64,000 nucleotides of DNA, taken from Cladopsammia gracilis. Taxonomy: Eukaryota; Cnidaria; Anthozoa; Scleractinia; Dendrophylliidae. Position numbers and translations under genes: made by a program. The stretch lies in NCBI GenBank assembly GCA_022457155.1, contig JAJGOT010000022.1, positions 1,217,501-1,281,500 of the forward strand, in the 5' to 3' direction. The first letter of the stretch is position 1. Each line of letters opens with the position of its first letter. Of the stretch, positions 46,300 through 56,885 are shown one piece after another. Below the pieces are notes generated by a model, which worked only from the letters and a program-made list of their open reading frames with translations, was not told the DNA's origin and did not search any database.

Positions 46300-49113
46300 C
46301 TAGCGTCTATTTGCTGAATACCTCATGTCTGGGGTGCCATTACTCTTTAGTGGCCCACAGGACCCCCCATAGCCACCTCCACTGGAGGAGGATCTAGAGC
46401 TGTAGCTTGAACCACCATACGAGGATGAACTACTATAGGAAGACCTGTTTGCAGCATACCTCATGTCTGGGGTGCCATTACTCTTCAGTGGGCCACAGGA
46501 ACTTGCCCCACCACAGCCACCTCCACTGGACGACGAGCTAGAGCTTGAACCACCATACGAGGATGAGCCACCATAGGAAGACCTGTTTGCAGCATACCTC
46601 ATGTCTGGGGTGCCATTACTCTTCAGTGGGCCACAGGAACTTGCCCCACCACAGCCACCTCCACTGGACGACGAGCTAGAGCTTGAACCACCATACGAGG
46701 ATGAACTACCATAGGACGACCTGTTTGAAGCATACCTCATGTCTGGAGTACCGTCATTCTTAAGTGGACCAGGAGATCCTAAACCACTGGTCAGTGACGT
46801 GGCGCTGTAGGGTGAACCATAAGATGAATACCCCGAGGACAAAGGACTATTATATGGGGACTTGTTTGCAGCATATCGCATGTCTGGTGTCCCGTCCTTC
46901 TTCGCTGGACCACTTGGAGTACTATAGGATAACTGCTGCGAATTCAAGCTTGCTTCATAGCTGCTTGAAGATGAAGAGAGGACAGACTGCTTGTTCTCAG
47001 CATACCGCATGTCTGGTGTTCCATCTTTCTTAAGTGGACCTGCAAAAGAGGAAGGGCTGCGTGTTTGTGTAGATATTGGTCCGCGGGGTGGCCTGTTAAC
47101 AGCAAAACGCATGTCTGGTGTTCCATCTTTCTTAAGTGGACCTGCATAAGAGGAAGGGCCGCGTGTTTGTGTAGATGCAGGTCGGCGGGGTGGCCTGTTA
47201 ACAGCAAAACGCATGTCTGGTGTACCATCTTTCTTAAGTGGACTTGCATAAGAGTAAGGGCTGCGTGTTTGTGTAGATGCAGGTCGGCGAGGTGGCCTGT
47301 TAACAGCAAAACGCATGTCTGGTGTACCATCCCGTTTCACAGGGGTTGACGCATTGCCAGATGAAGGAGTCTTTGGAGTTGGCGTCTTGTTTGCAGCGTA
47401 ACGCATGTCTGGTGTGCCATCCTTTTTGACAGGACCATTCCTTGTGCTCTTCTGGGAAGATGGCTTGTTATAGGCTTCTTTGTTAACCTTAAAGCGCATG
47501 TCTGGTTTGCCGTGTTTTGTCAACGGACTCTGGGTAGCAGGAACATCTTTCTGACCTTGAGATGGGTGGCGGCCAAAGGCTTTTTTGTTGACTTTAAACC
47601 GCATGTCGGGCGAACCATCTTTATTCTGTAGGCCCAACCGCCGTCTGTTATTGCTGAGCCTCATGTCTAGCTCTCCATTCTTCCTCTGGCCCCTGCGTGG
47701 AGTTCGCTTGGTCATTTCCTCCAACCCATCGTCGCTTTTGTGTGTGGACGTCACTGCTTGAGATTCCAGGAATTCACGCAGCAGCGCTATCCTGACATCT
47801 TCATCCTCATAACTCCGTGGTGCAATTTCTGGGATGTTGCCATGTTCGAAGTCGTCGAGTTGCTCATCTCTATCAAATGCTTTCCATTCAATGTGTTCTT
47901 GAGCTTGAGCCTTTGCTTGGGCACTTTGAACAGTTTGAAGACACCGCGAACAATTTGAAACAAGGGGATCTTGTTTCAGGTTATGCAAAAACTCGAGACT
48001 TGTGTACTCCAGCCGAACGCAATGCAGAAGATCACAAAAGAAGGATGAGCGACCATCTTCGTCTGCCTCCACCCAGATAACAACTGCAGAGAACACATCT
48101 TCTTCATCCTGTACGCACAGATTGTCATCCTGAATGATTTCCTTTAGGTCTTCATAATCGAGCTCTCCGAATTCATCTTTGCAGACGCTGGTGAAGTTGG
48201 CAGTGATACAGCCCTTGGCATCCTCTTCAAGATCACTGGTGAATTCACTATTCTCTTTTCGTGTCAGTTTCCAAATGCCAATTGCATTGTAGGGATTAAG
48301 GTACAAGCCCAACCAACCACAACTTGCCCTGGCAAGCGCGGGAATCTCATAAAAGCATGCTGCATGAAGCAACTCAGCGACATTTTCTCCTTCCAGTGTG
48401 ACTTCTCCCGTGTATATGAACTCTATGAGATCCTCAAGAGTGTTACAGGTAACTTCCTCCAGGCGATGCTTGGCCCCCTCTTGAGACAAGATGTGTTGAA
48501 GCACTGGCGTCGCTGCTGCGATCAGTGGGCCGTGTACTGCAAACTGAGTACTACCTTCGCTATCTTCCAAAACCGTAGTCGCCATCTGTGTCTTTTGGAA
48601 CATGTCGTGTAGCTGAGACAACACATCTTCGTGATGCTTTGACCAAACGGCCATCCCTTCATCGCCTTCACGCTGATCTCTGCGTAGTCCACACAGCTGT
48701 TCAAGTGAAACGATCCCATACCTGTTGGCAAACCGTCGAAGTTCATAAACCATTCCTACATCTGAAGGAAGCTTCGACTTGTACAGAAAATCGCGAAAGG
48801 CCTTCAGTAGCTTTGGGGTTAAGTCTTCCAGTGAAATGTCTCCTGCGGTGCAATCAAAGTGTTTCCCTGTTAGACTGCGTTTTATGACGGGACTGCAGGC
48901 TGCGAGCAACATGGAATGAAAAGGTTCTTCATGATCCCTTGATTTGGTGCCCACGGTCATGTCCGTCAACATTTCGTTGGCCTGCATCACGCCAAGATTC
49001 TTCAACAACAGCTTGGCATGCTCGTCTTTCTTGAAACTGATAAGCAATCTTCCTTTGCCAAGATGCTTGCTCTCACTCACGGGTACGTCTAGCACGGAAT
49101 GTTTTAAATCCAT
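46300..49113 (-). CDS. BTB-BTB-BACK protein with C-terminal GTPDMR-motif array (copy A)
   Basis: Single coding exon of 937 residues. It begins at ATG 49113, just inside a tctctctatcttcag acceptor. A likely 5' noncoding exon ends at 49233 (donor gtaaat), giving an intron of 49116-49232. BTB-like fold 1 is at about 35-142, BTB 2 at about 165-268 (FAVHGPLIAAATPVL, TLEDLIEFIYTGEV) and BACK at about 275-395 (YEDLKEIIQDDNLCVQDEED, FSAVVIWVEAD). A charged linker follows. From about residue 477 come 13 copies of a motif of the form KKDGTPDMRYAANK, spaced by Pro/Ser/Gly/Tyr-rich linkers. BTB-BACK proteins are commonly Cullin-3 substrate adaptors with Kelch repeats. Here the Kelch domain is absent and the motif array takes its place. 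The motif's function is unknown to me. The gene lies tail-to-tail with the plus-strand ADAMTS gene and is duplicated at 56886-59363. Confidence 0.9.
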   Translation of the reverse strand: MDLKHSVLDVPVSESKHLGKGRLLISFKKDEHAKLLLKNLGVMQANEMLTDMTVGTKSRDHEEPFHSMLLAACSPVIKRSLTGKHFDCTAGDISLEDLTPKLLKAFRDFLYKSKLPSDVGMVYELRRFANRYGIVSLEQLCGLRRDQREGDEGMAVWSKHHEDVLSQLHDMFQKTQMATTVLEDSEGSTQFAVHGPLIAAATPVLQHILSQEGAKHRLEEVTCNTLEDLIEFIYTGEVTLEGENVAELLHAACFYEIPALARASCGWLGLYLNPYNAIGIWKLTRKENSEFTSDLEEDAKGCITANFTSVCKDEFGELDYEDLKEIIQDDNLCVQDEEDVFSAVVIWVEADEDGRSSFFCDLLHCVRLEYTSLEFLHNLKQDPLVSNCSRCLQTVQSAQAKAQAQEHIEWKAFDRDEQLDDFEHGNIPEIAPRSYEDEDVRIALLREFLESQAVTSTHKSDDGLEEMTKRTPRRGQRKNGELDMRLSNNRRRLGLQNKDGSPDMRFKVNKKAFGRHPSQGQKDVPATQSPLTKHGKPDMRFKVNKEAYNKPSSQKSTRNGPVKKDGTPDMRYAANKTPTPKTPSSGNASTPVKRDGTPDMRFAVNRPPRRPASTQTRSPYSYASPLKKDGTPDMRFAVNRPPRRPASTQTRGPSSYAGPLKKDGTPDMRFAVNRPPRGPISTQTRSPSSFAGPLKKDGTPDMRYAENKQSVLSSSSSSYEASLNSQQLSYSTPSGPAKKDGTPDMRYAANKSPYNSPLSSGYSSYGSPYSATSLTSGLGSPGPLKNDGTPDMRYASNRSSYGSSSSYGGSSSSSSSSGGGCGGASSCGPLKSNGTPDMRYAANRSSYGGSSSYGGSSSSSSSSGGGCGGASSCGPLKSNGTPDMRYAANRSSYSSSSSYGGSSYSSRSSSSGGGYGGSCGPLKSNGTPDMRYSANRR

Positions 49114-49233
49114 TGCTGAAGATAGAGAGATCAAAAGTTTTATCAAACATTCGATTAAGAGATTAAATTATCAATCTCATACCGTTTTAAAAGTGTATAT
49201 GCTACTGCTACGACTAACCTGGAAATATTTACC

Positions 49234-50486
49234 TGAATTTTCGTTCTGCGATCTCATGCGCTTTCATGGGCTCAAAATGTTTGAGCACTGGGCCAAACGA
49301 GAACGAGAGTCCCGTGATACAACGCGCGCATTGTTTTACCCTGTTTAATTGACTAATGCCGTGTTCACATCAGCACCGAAACTTTTGAGCGAAAGCTTGT
49401 TTTCGGTCACACTTCCCTTTTTGAATGCGCTTATACAAAGGGTTCGAAATTCCCACAAGCTAACTCGCTAAATGCCAGCCAAATTTGCGATTATCGAGTG
49501 TTGAAAAAAAAAAACACTCGCATTTTCTAGCCAACTGCCTCGTTTACTGTGTAGAAAAATTAATTTCAAAATAACAAAATGTCTCAACCTGATCTCTGTT
49601 GGTAAATGGGCTTTTAAAAAGGCAGCAAACTACAGCAAACTGAAAGAGTAGAAAACGCGTTCGTCTTCAGCCAAGTTTCAGCTGGCCGCCATTGCCGCCA
49701 TGATGTTTACATCAAATATTGCGTGGGACGAGGAACTAGCTTTCAGAATGACGGATGATGAGTGATGACGGAGTTGTTATAAACAAGATTTGGTGTGTGG
49801 TTTTTAAAGAATTTGGAAAGGATAGATCTACAGTAAGCAAGCTTATAGTTAATCTAAATACACTGTATCTGTTTTGGTATCGAAAATTAATATCAAATGT
49901 CTGACTGAAATTATTTTTAGTTATTTTGGTTCTGCTATGTAAACTTTTGTTGTAACTATAGCAATAAATCAGTTACTTTCATTGTGCATTTTTCTGCTTT
50001 AACCTAAAACCTTGTGGCTTGCCCATTTAGCTTGCAGATCTCATCTCTACAAGATATCTTCATCTCGTGGCAAAAAAAAAAGAATTTTTAACCCTGATAC
50101 ATAATCTTACTTTAGCTCAATGGATCTGAATTTGATAACAGACGTTAGGCTTGGATGAAAGTTTTGAGCGATGCTCTTTTTATGCATAGCAACGATAAAC
50201 AAAAATGGGGAAAAACAGTTTTTCTTATTATCTTTCCATTTTGGGGTTTAACAGCGACAAGCGAATAAATGCGCTATAATCGTCACAGTCTACCACACTA
50301 AATGGGAAAATTTCAGGCAAATTAAACTGTTCGATTTTGAATAAATCGCTGAAACATTTTTAACACGTGTTTTTCATGTTTGAAATGTAAGCGGTCAAAA
50401 AATTCCATAGATCTCACAAATTATCATTAAACTACCACAGCAAGTTTCCTCAGACTAAAATTATTACTCCCTGAAAGTAGCTCTAA
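49234..50486. other. Upstream region of BTB copy A
   Basis: It likely holds the promoter of the BTB gene and the deleted remnant at 49762-49832. The rest is AT-rich with no recognised gene. It corresponds to 59517-60992 in copy B. Confidence 0.5.
49762..49832 (+). pseudogene. Deleted remnant of the same zinc-finger-type exon (copy A)
   Basis: Copy A keeps only the last part of the exon described at 60083-60324 (NKIWCVVFKEFGKD region and the taca|gtaag donor). The start codon and about 215 bases are deleted: copy A joins ctttcagaatgacggatg directly to the tail. Confidence 0.5.
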
Positions 50487-51240
50487 CTAATTCCTCGGCT
50501 ATAAAAAGATCGAGCTTTTCATTCAAATGAATGAAAAGCTCGATCTTTTTATTGCTGAGGAATTAGTAGCACTATAAAAAATGGTGACATAGCCCCATTA
50601 ACCCACATAATAAACTTGTCTATCACTACTGATATCTTCCCAGATGAGTGGAAACTGGCGAGAGTATCGTCTGTATACAAAGGGGGGGGGGGGGGGGATA
50701 ACCCCAACAACTACAGGCCAATCTCTGTTTTGCCTGTGATCAGCAAATGGCCCTTTTCACGGTTAACGTTTCTCAATTGCTTTACAATAAAAATCAACGT
50801 GGTTGCGAGGCAATTTTGTAGTTTGCCTCTCATCCAACCATACTTTGATTATTGTAACTCCGTATGAGGCAGTATAGGGCTGCACGTTTAATCACTTTCT
50901 CTGATTTACAATGTAAATGTTAGATCTTCCACTTTACTCGGTGACCTTGGTTGGGATTCTCTGGAGCGAAGACGTTAAGCAACTAGCAATTATTCTGTTT
51001 AAGACTCTCCATAATCTTTCTTCGACTCGTCTAAATAGTATTTTTAAAGCTACATCCAGTGTTTAATCACATAATCTAAGAAAATCAAACAACAACTTTT
51101 CCGTTTCTAGACCGAGTACTAAAGCAGGCAAAAGAAGTTTTCAATATCGCGGTTCTGTTCTCTCGAACAGCTTGTCATTGAGCGCTAAGATACAGCCCAC
51201 TCTTAGCTCTTTTAAATCATGCATTAATTTTATCTAATTT
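50487..51240 (+). mobile_element. CR1/L2-like LINE fragment with 5' hairpin (copy A)
   Basis: After a 38-base inverted repeat (50487-50524 / 50529-50566), the plus strand reads an RT segment: DIAPLTHIINLS, WKLARVSSVYKGG, a run of about 16 Gs, then NNYRPISVLPVISK. A jump leads to C-terminal RT-type text (PYFDYCNSV, LGDLGWDSLERRR). The central RT with the catalytic box is deleted and stops are frequent. This style is typical of CR1/Jockey-group elements. It is inactive. Confidence 0.75.
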
Positions 51241-51428
51241 AACGATAGTTAACAAAGCATAGTTTTTAATATAATCTTGTATAGAAAATTAATTAATTTA
51301 GTTAGATAATTTAATTTAGTTAGTAATTAATCTATTGTTGTTTAAAAACACGGCTCGATGGAAGAGCACGTGTTATGAATTGACACCGTGTATAAAAAAA
51401 AGTTTACCTACCTAACTCAAACAATTAA

Positions 51429-54400
51429 AGTCGAAAATCAGAAATACCGATTGGAAAACATAACATAATAGTTTATTCAAGAAGCAAAACAAATAAATAC
51501 TGGGTGTTGGTTATCCCCCATTGTTTTATTTTACAAAAAGAAAGTGAATTTCTGATTTCATCAACTGACCGTCGCAGGACCTTTCAGGCGTTAAATAGAA
51601 AGTGATACCGGAACTTAAAAGATTGTACATCATCAAACAAAGATGGACAGGAAGAAGGAACGAAATGGTAATTTTAGTAAAAAACTAGGGACCCGCTTGG
51701 ACTTGAACGTACAGTCTTTATACTCTCTTCAGTTCTTCAATCATATGCTGTAATACACGTCTTTTTACCACGGCGGCAGACAAACTAAAGCTTTACAAAA
51801 TTCGTTTGAAGGTCATACATTAGCTTGTCTCTTGTGATGTCAATTCACAGGCAATCAGCAACAGCCCTGTAACTTCAAAACTCACTCCGACTCAGGCCCC
51901 CGATCAGAAGTTCGATCGCACGTGGAATGATTTCCTACGCGTTTTCCTATAAATGATTACAGAACACAGATCCACGGCTTTCGCAATGAGTGTTCTACGA
52001 ATAGCTTCCCTAGTCGAGATTCATCTCAGTTTTAAAGTTAAGTATTTACCCGTTGCTACTCTCAATAGTCCACTGCATTTGCGGCCGTGAATTGAGCCTA
52101 CTCAAACACCATTCCGATCACTCAGCTGTTTGGGTTAGACTTGTAACTTAAAATACAAGCTGAGTTTTTCCCTGCATTTAAACCACTGCAAAGAAAACAA
52201 GGACCTTACCTAACAACTTCGACGATGTGACGCTAAAACAAAATATGCCTGTGAACGTCGTGATTCGAAGAACTTGGCTCCTTTCTCGTCGATTTCTCGG
52301 AAAAGGTAACTCGATTTGCGCGCGCGCGAAAGTTCATACGGGGAACCGCCCGAACTAGTCACGACACTCGAGCGATTGCGTGACCAATCGATGCCGACTT
52401 TTTACATCTTTTCCTCTTTATAAACCGAAAATAAATTTTAATTAGCTCAATGTACCATTCATTAAAATTAATGTAAAATCATTTTAGCGAAAAAAAAACC
52501 ACCATGATTTAAACTTTTTGCATGCTGTGTGTGACCACTGCTGGCGGTATACCGTAAATTGATACGGGCTAGAGATCTTTTCTATGTGACCACAACTATA
52601 CCTCCCGAAGGGGGGGAGGCGGGGGATATTCAAGGAGAACACAGCTTTGTTACGCACGATCTTTTTTCCAATCGAACTCTTAAAACAACTCATTGACAAA
52701 GTGATATGATTAATTTTGGTATGTTCTGTGTTTGTGTACATAAAATTGAATTTGCAGAACGTGAATGTTTTATTCTTTATTGTATAGTAAAAAATATACA
52801 CAAGATTTTAACCCAATATCTTAGTCTACAAGGAACAAAAGGCCGGACGAGTCACGTGTTAAAAGAATGAACGAATAAAGGGAATGTAATTAAGACGCTA
52901 CAAGTAGAAAAACTGCATAACACTGAAGAGTTGGTCTCTGTAAGAATAAAACAGAATGCACCTCTAACCATTTACGTCGAAAATCAGAAATACCGATTGG
53001 AAAACATGACATAACATAATAGTTTATTCAGAAAGCAAAACTCAAAAAAGTACTGGGTGTTGGTTCCCCCATCGTTTCATTCTACAAAAAGAAAGTGAAT
53101 TTCATCAACTGACCGTCGCAGGAGCTTTCATGCGTAAAATAGAAAGTGATACCGGAACATAAAAGATCGTACATCATCAAACAAAAATGGACGGAAAGAA
53201 GGAAATGGTCATTTTACTAGTGGTAACCTTCGGTTAAAAAGTGCGGGCGAGTAATGGTTGTAATAACAGTTTTGTGTTATTTTTGATAAATAAACTGGCT
53301 GTATGCTTGAATGAAGCAGATTACGGCTTCGCTGATCATTTCGAGGATACAGAATGCATCGAAGTGCACCAATTGCCGATGGAAAGATGTTCGTCTGTGG
53401 AAAGTGAAACTCAAAATATCTGTATGATTTCAACATGAAAGCACTCCAGCGAACCAATTTTATGAACCGAAACATGGCGATGCTTTGCAAATACACCTCC
53501 AAAATGTATACATGACCTTGTAATTGCTATAAAGATTGACTTACCAATGAAACTTGCAGTTGGACCCACAACAGCCACCTACCGCACATTCACCAGTCGC
53601 GATCACTCACGTGGAAGAACGTGGAAAGGATTTCCAACAGGTTTTACTGGTTCTGAACATCCGGGATATCTTATCACGCGGCTTGCGCATGAATCCTAAT
53701 CACGTGGACCAATGACGTGATTGCATTCCATACATACCAGTTGGAAGACGAAAAATCCGGCCAACAGAAAAGCCTACGTACGTGCGGCGCACGCGCGGGA
53801 TGTAAGTCCGCTGCTCGAAACGAAGATTAGTCTGCGGGCTCCTCCTTGTCGCCCGCAATAAACTTTGTATTCCTCCCTCGATTCTTCATAATAAAACTGA
53901 ATGAAATCAGAATCGACAGCTCAAAATCTAGGTTCCGGCTTGGACTTGAACGTTCATAGTCTTCATACTCTCTTCTACAATCATATGCTGTATATATACG
54001 TAATACACGTCTATTTCCCCTGGTGGCAGATAAATTATAGCTTTACAAATTTCATTTGAAGGTCATACATAAGCTTGTCTCTTGTGATGTCAATTCATAG
54101 ACAATCGACAGCCCTGTAACTTCAAAACTCACTCCGTCTCACCTCCGCTCAGAAGTTTGATCGCACGTGGAATGATTTCCTACGCGTTTTCCTGTTAATG
54201 ATTACAGAACACAGATCCGTGGCTTTAATTTCGCAATGCGTGTTCTTTGAATAGCTTCCCTACTTTCCCTAGTCGAGATTGATCTTTTAAAGTTAAGTAT
54301 TCACCCGTTGCTAGTCTCAATACTCCACTGTATTAACGGCAGTGAATTTAGCGGCCTACGCAAACACCATTCCGATCACTCAGCTGTTTTTGGTTCGACT

Positions 54401-54680
54401 TTTACCTTAAAATTTAAACTACAGCATTTAAACTACAGCAAAGAAAACAAAGACCTTACCTGACAGCTTTAACGATGTGACGCTAAAACAAAATATGCCT
54501 GTGAACGTCGTGATTCGAAGAACTCGAGTCCTTTCTCGTCGATTTCTCGGAAAAGGTAACTCGATTTGCGCGCGCGCGAAAGTTCATACGGGGAACCGCC
54601 CGAACTAGTCACGACACTCGAGCGATTGCGTGACCAATCGATACAGACTTTTTACATCTTTTTCTCTTTATTAACGGAAA
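51429..54680. repeat. Nested tandem repeats in duplication copy A
   Basis: The sequence starting cgaaaatcagaaataccgat at about 51432 recurs at about 52978, each followed by a similar block of 1-1.7 kb ending at the ggtaactcgatttgcgcgcg segment (52306 and 54554). The second block contains an extra stretch of about 650 bases (53217-53868) with no recognisable gene. No coding region is supported anywhere in it. Confidence 0.75.
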
Positions 54681-54683
54681 ATA

Positions 54684-54940
54684 AACAGGTTTTTGGAGAG
54701 AGGGAGAGGGCGGGTTCAAATCCCGGCCGGACCACCAACCAGGGTCTTAAGCGGTGACTGCATGGTAAGATCATACACCTTTTAAACAAATAAACTAGCA
54801 GTAATCAGGGATTATTAAGTGCGTTCAAATGCTTGTTATGAGTATTGAGGTTTGCCACATGACCTTGAGGAGGCAGCCTGCCAAGCTTTTTTTTTTTTCG
54901 TTTTCTCTTTTTGCCAAGGGCACAAGGGATGTCTCTTTGC
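54684..54940 (+). mobile_element. tRNA-type SINE candidate, copy 2
   Basis: Same 257-base unit as 27140-27396, with only a few differences (GGTCGG to GGCCGG, GTTCGAATG to GTTCAAATG). It sits between the nested repeats of duplication copy A and the 54961 fragment. The corresponding place at 52430 lacks it. Confidence 0.65.
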
Positions 54941-54960
54941 ACTACGTTTTATTTACAGAT

Positions 54961-55112
54961 GATTTGGTTTTTTGAGGACGCTTAAACGCTTTTTTACTGC
55001 GCCAATCAATAACACGCGAACTCTAAAGTTCAAGCGCCAGTGAATGTTTGTTTGGCACTGCCGTCAATCATAACTATGACGACAGACATCGGACCCCTGA
55101 AATCAGAAAGTG
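54961..55112 (+). repeat. Extra partial copy of the 55694-55850 segment
   Basis: Bases 54961-55112 (gatttggttttttgagga through cccctgaaatcagaaagtg) repeat the sequence at about 55694-55850, which is also present in copy A at 45113-45262. The piece sits directly at the left junction of duplication copy B and is fused to the GTGAGTCATGCTC start. The breakpoint is therefore a patchwork rather than a clean unequal crossover. Confidence 0.75.
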
Positions 55113-55177
55113 AGTCATGCTCGTCAAAAGTAAAATAAGTCTTCTTCACAGATTTCCTTTCTCTCTTTAACTTGCAG

Positions 55178-55342
55178 TGCTCCGCTACTTGCGGTAAAGG
55201 CGTGAGAGAAATTACAGTGGTCTGCGTGAAGGGAACGAAAACCAACATAAAAGAACCCGTGGAAGATAAAGAATGCACTGGAGAGAAATCTCCCACTAGG
55301 GCCTCGTGTAATGCTGGGATACCTTGTTCAGTAACGATTTAG
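55178..55342 (+). pseudogene. Orphan duplicate of the terminal ADAMTS TSP1 exon
   Basis: Duplicate of exon 23 of the plus-strand ADAMTS gene (44591-44755), with its cttgcag acceptor. It is open for 54 codons and ends in TAG. It reads [16 protein letters not shown] and differs in a few residues (EKPPTR to EKSPTR, GLPC to GIPC, SVMI to SVTI). No other ADAMTS exon lies upstream in copy B, since the duplication began inside the last intron, so it is probably not translated. It could only be used if the upstream gene spliced past its own last exon. Confidence 0.8.
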
Positions 55343-56356
55343 CTCGAGTCGCGGCTTCACAATCAACAGAGGCTCGCTCGCAACAGCAAGAACGGTTTTA
55401 TTATGAGCTAGCTCATCACACTAAGAACTTAAACTTTTCGTTGGACATACGTATTTTCAAATTACTACTAATCTTATATTAACAGGTGAACTGGAGCCTA
55501 CGCTTTAAATTATAAAGTAAAAGCTTAGGTCGGAAGGAAAAAAACTTGTTGCCCACGGAACACGCTAGGATACTGAAATTACTTCTGCGTCTATTAAGGA
55601 ATGAAATAAAAGGAAAGTGTCAGTTACCTAACTCAACTTCGTTAACGGTTGATTGTACCTGGAATAGTCCACACCAAATTGTACAAAGAACAAGATTTGG
55701 TTTTTTGAGGACGCTTAAAAGCTTTTTTACTGCGCCAATCAATAACACGCGAACTCTAAAGTTCAAGCGCCAGTGAATGTTTGTTTGGCACTGCCGTCAA
55801 TCATAACTATGACGAGAGATATCGGACCCCTGAAATCAGAAAGTGACAAAAAGGATCGAAATCCACCAATCACCGCCTACAAACATGGCCTATTTTAACA
55901 TCCTTGTTTCCTGAGACGTCCGCTTTGATAATTGCGGCAGTTAAAAAAAAAACGAAACTTTTCGTTGACTTTTAAAGTTCAGCGTGTTATTGAAAAGCGC
56001 GTTAGTACTCATACGAGGTTATTACCATTACCATTCACAATAGCGAGCATTTTTTAACTCGCTTCCTCGTTTAGTGACTGTCAAGGCACTTTACCAAATA
56101 AAATTTGATCTTGCGATGCTTAACCACGTGTTAAATATGCACCTTGTAATTTATTCTTATACTAGTATATTAATTATTAACCAACCATGTAAACAAGAAC
56201 CATTCCATTTTCAAAAATCGACTGAGCCAACGAACATTACTACAGTGGTCAGTGATGTTGCTAAGCAACACAACGAGAAACAACGTTCGAAGGGATTTGC
56301 TCACTTTTGTACTGTTCTTATCCGTAGTAAATGGAGTAAATGGCCTAGCTCGCCAC

Positions 56357-56394
56357 GAGTCCCTTGTAGCTCAGTGGTTAGAGCACCCGACCGG
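56357..56394 (+). other. tRNA-like 5' half (copy B)
   Basis: Duplicate of the 45771 element, closer to a consensus D arm (TAGCTCAGTGGTTAGAGCA). It also loses tRNA character after CCCGACCGG. Confidence 0.55.
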
Positions 56395-56885
56395 AACTTT
56401 AATTACTTTTTGAAAGTCAATCAGAAGCCTCTCTTCCGCGGTTGTAAGGCTTTATGTGTTGAAAACGCTATGAAAAAGAGGTCTGACATTTGTATGATCA
56501 AACTCCCTCACAAAAGGTGACTGCAAAGTCAGTCAATAAGAGCAATCAGGATCTGATAACAAACAAAGCAGTAGCAATATTTTCAATATTTGTTGTAATG
56601 TATGCTTAACTTAACTCTACCGCGTTTCTAGGCAAGCTTGTATTCTTTTTCACAACTCAGTGAGACTAAGGTCGAGAAAAACGGGGTTAGTGAAAAACTA
56701 CACAGTATCGCTGTGGTTACTTACGAATATGAAGAAGGCAATTTAATTTACCTCTGTTTGACAATGCTGGTTAGTGATAAAAGCAGTGTTTATCTGCATA
56801 CTACTGTAGCAAAAATGGAAATAAAACAACGCATTTGTCCAGTCTTGGACAATGTGTAACATACTTGTGCAACGTTTTCTACAAA

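Larger units (their letters stand above)
44516..55109. repeat. Segmental tandem duplication, copy A
   Basis: From the GTGAGTCATGCTCGTC junction at 44516 the sequence is repeated at 55110 and beyond, with an offset of 10586-10587 bases at the left end (44591 to 55178; 46300 to 56886). The unit holds the last exon of the plus-strand ADAMTS gene, its 3' flank, a tRNA-like half, the BTB gene, a broken gene fragment, a LINE fragment and nested repeats. Similarity by eye is very high, with occasional substitutions, so the duplication looks fairly recent. The right part of copy A also has its own internal repeats (51.43-52.4 and 52.98-54.65 kb). Confidence 0.9.

Noticed and set aside
47065..47349. 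Plus-strand open frame with repeated CRYWSAGWPVNSKTH-like text
   Set aside because: It is the antisense shadow of the repeated motif units of the BTB gene.
49111..49146. Upstream non-ATG start for the BTB protein
   Set aside because: The extension (TTG start) crosses a strong splice acceptor (cttcag) right before the ATG at 49113.
56357..56394. Possible tRNA gene
   Set aside because: Only the 5' half with the A box is present; no anticodon loop, T arm or acceptor closure.
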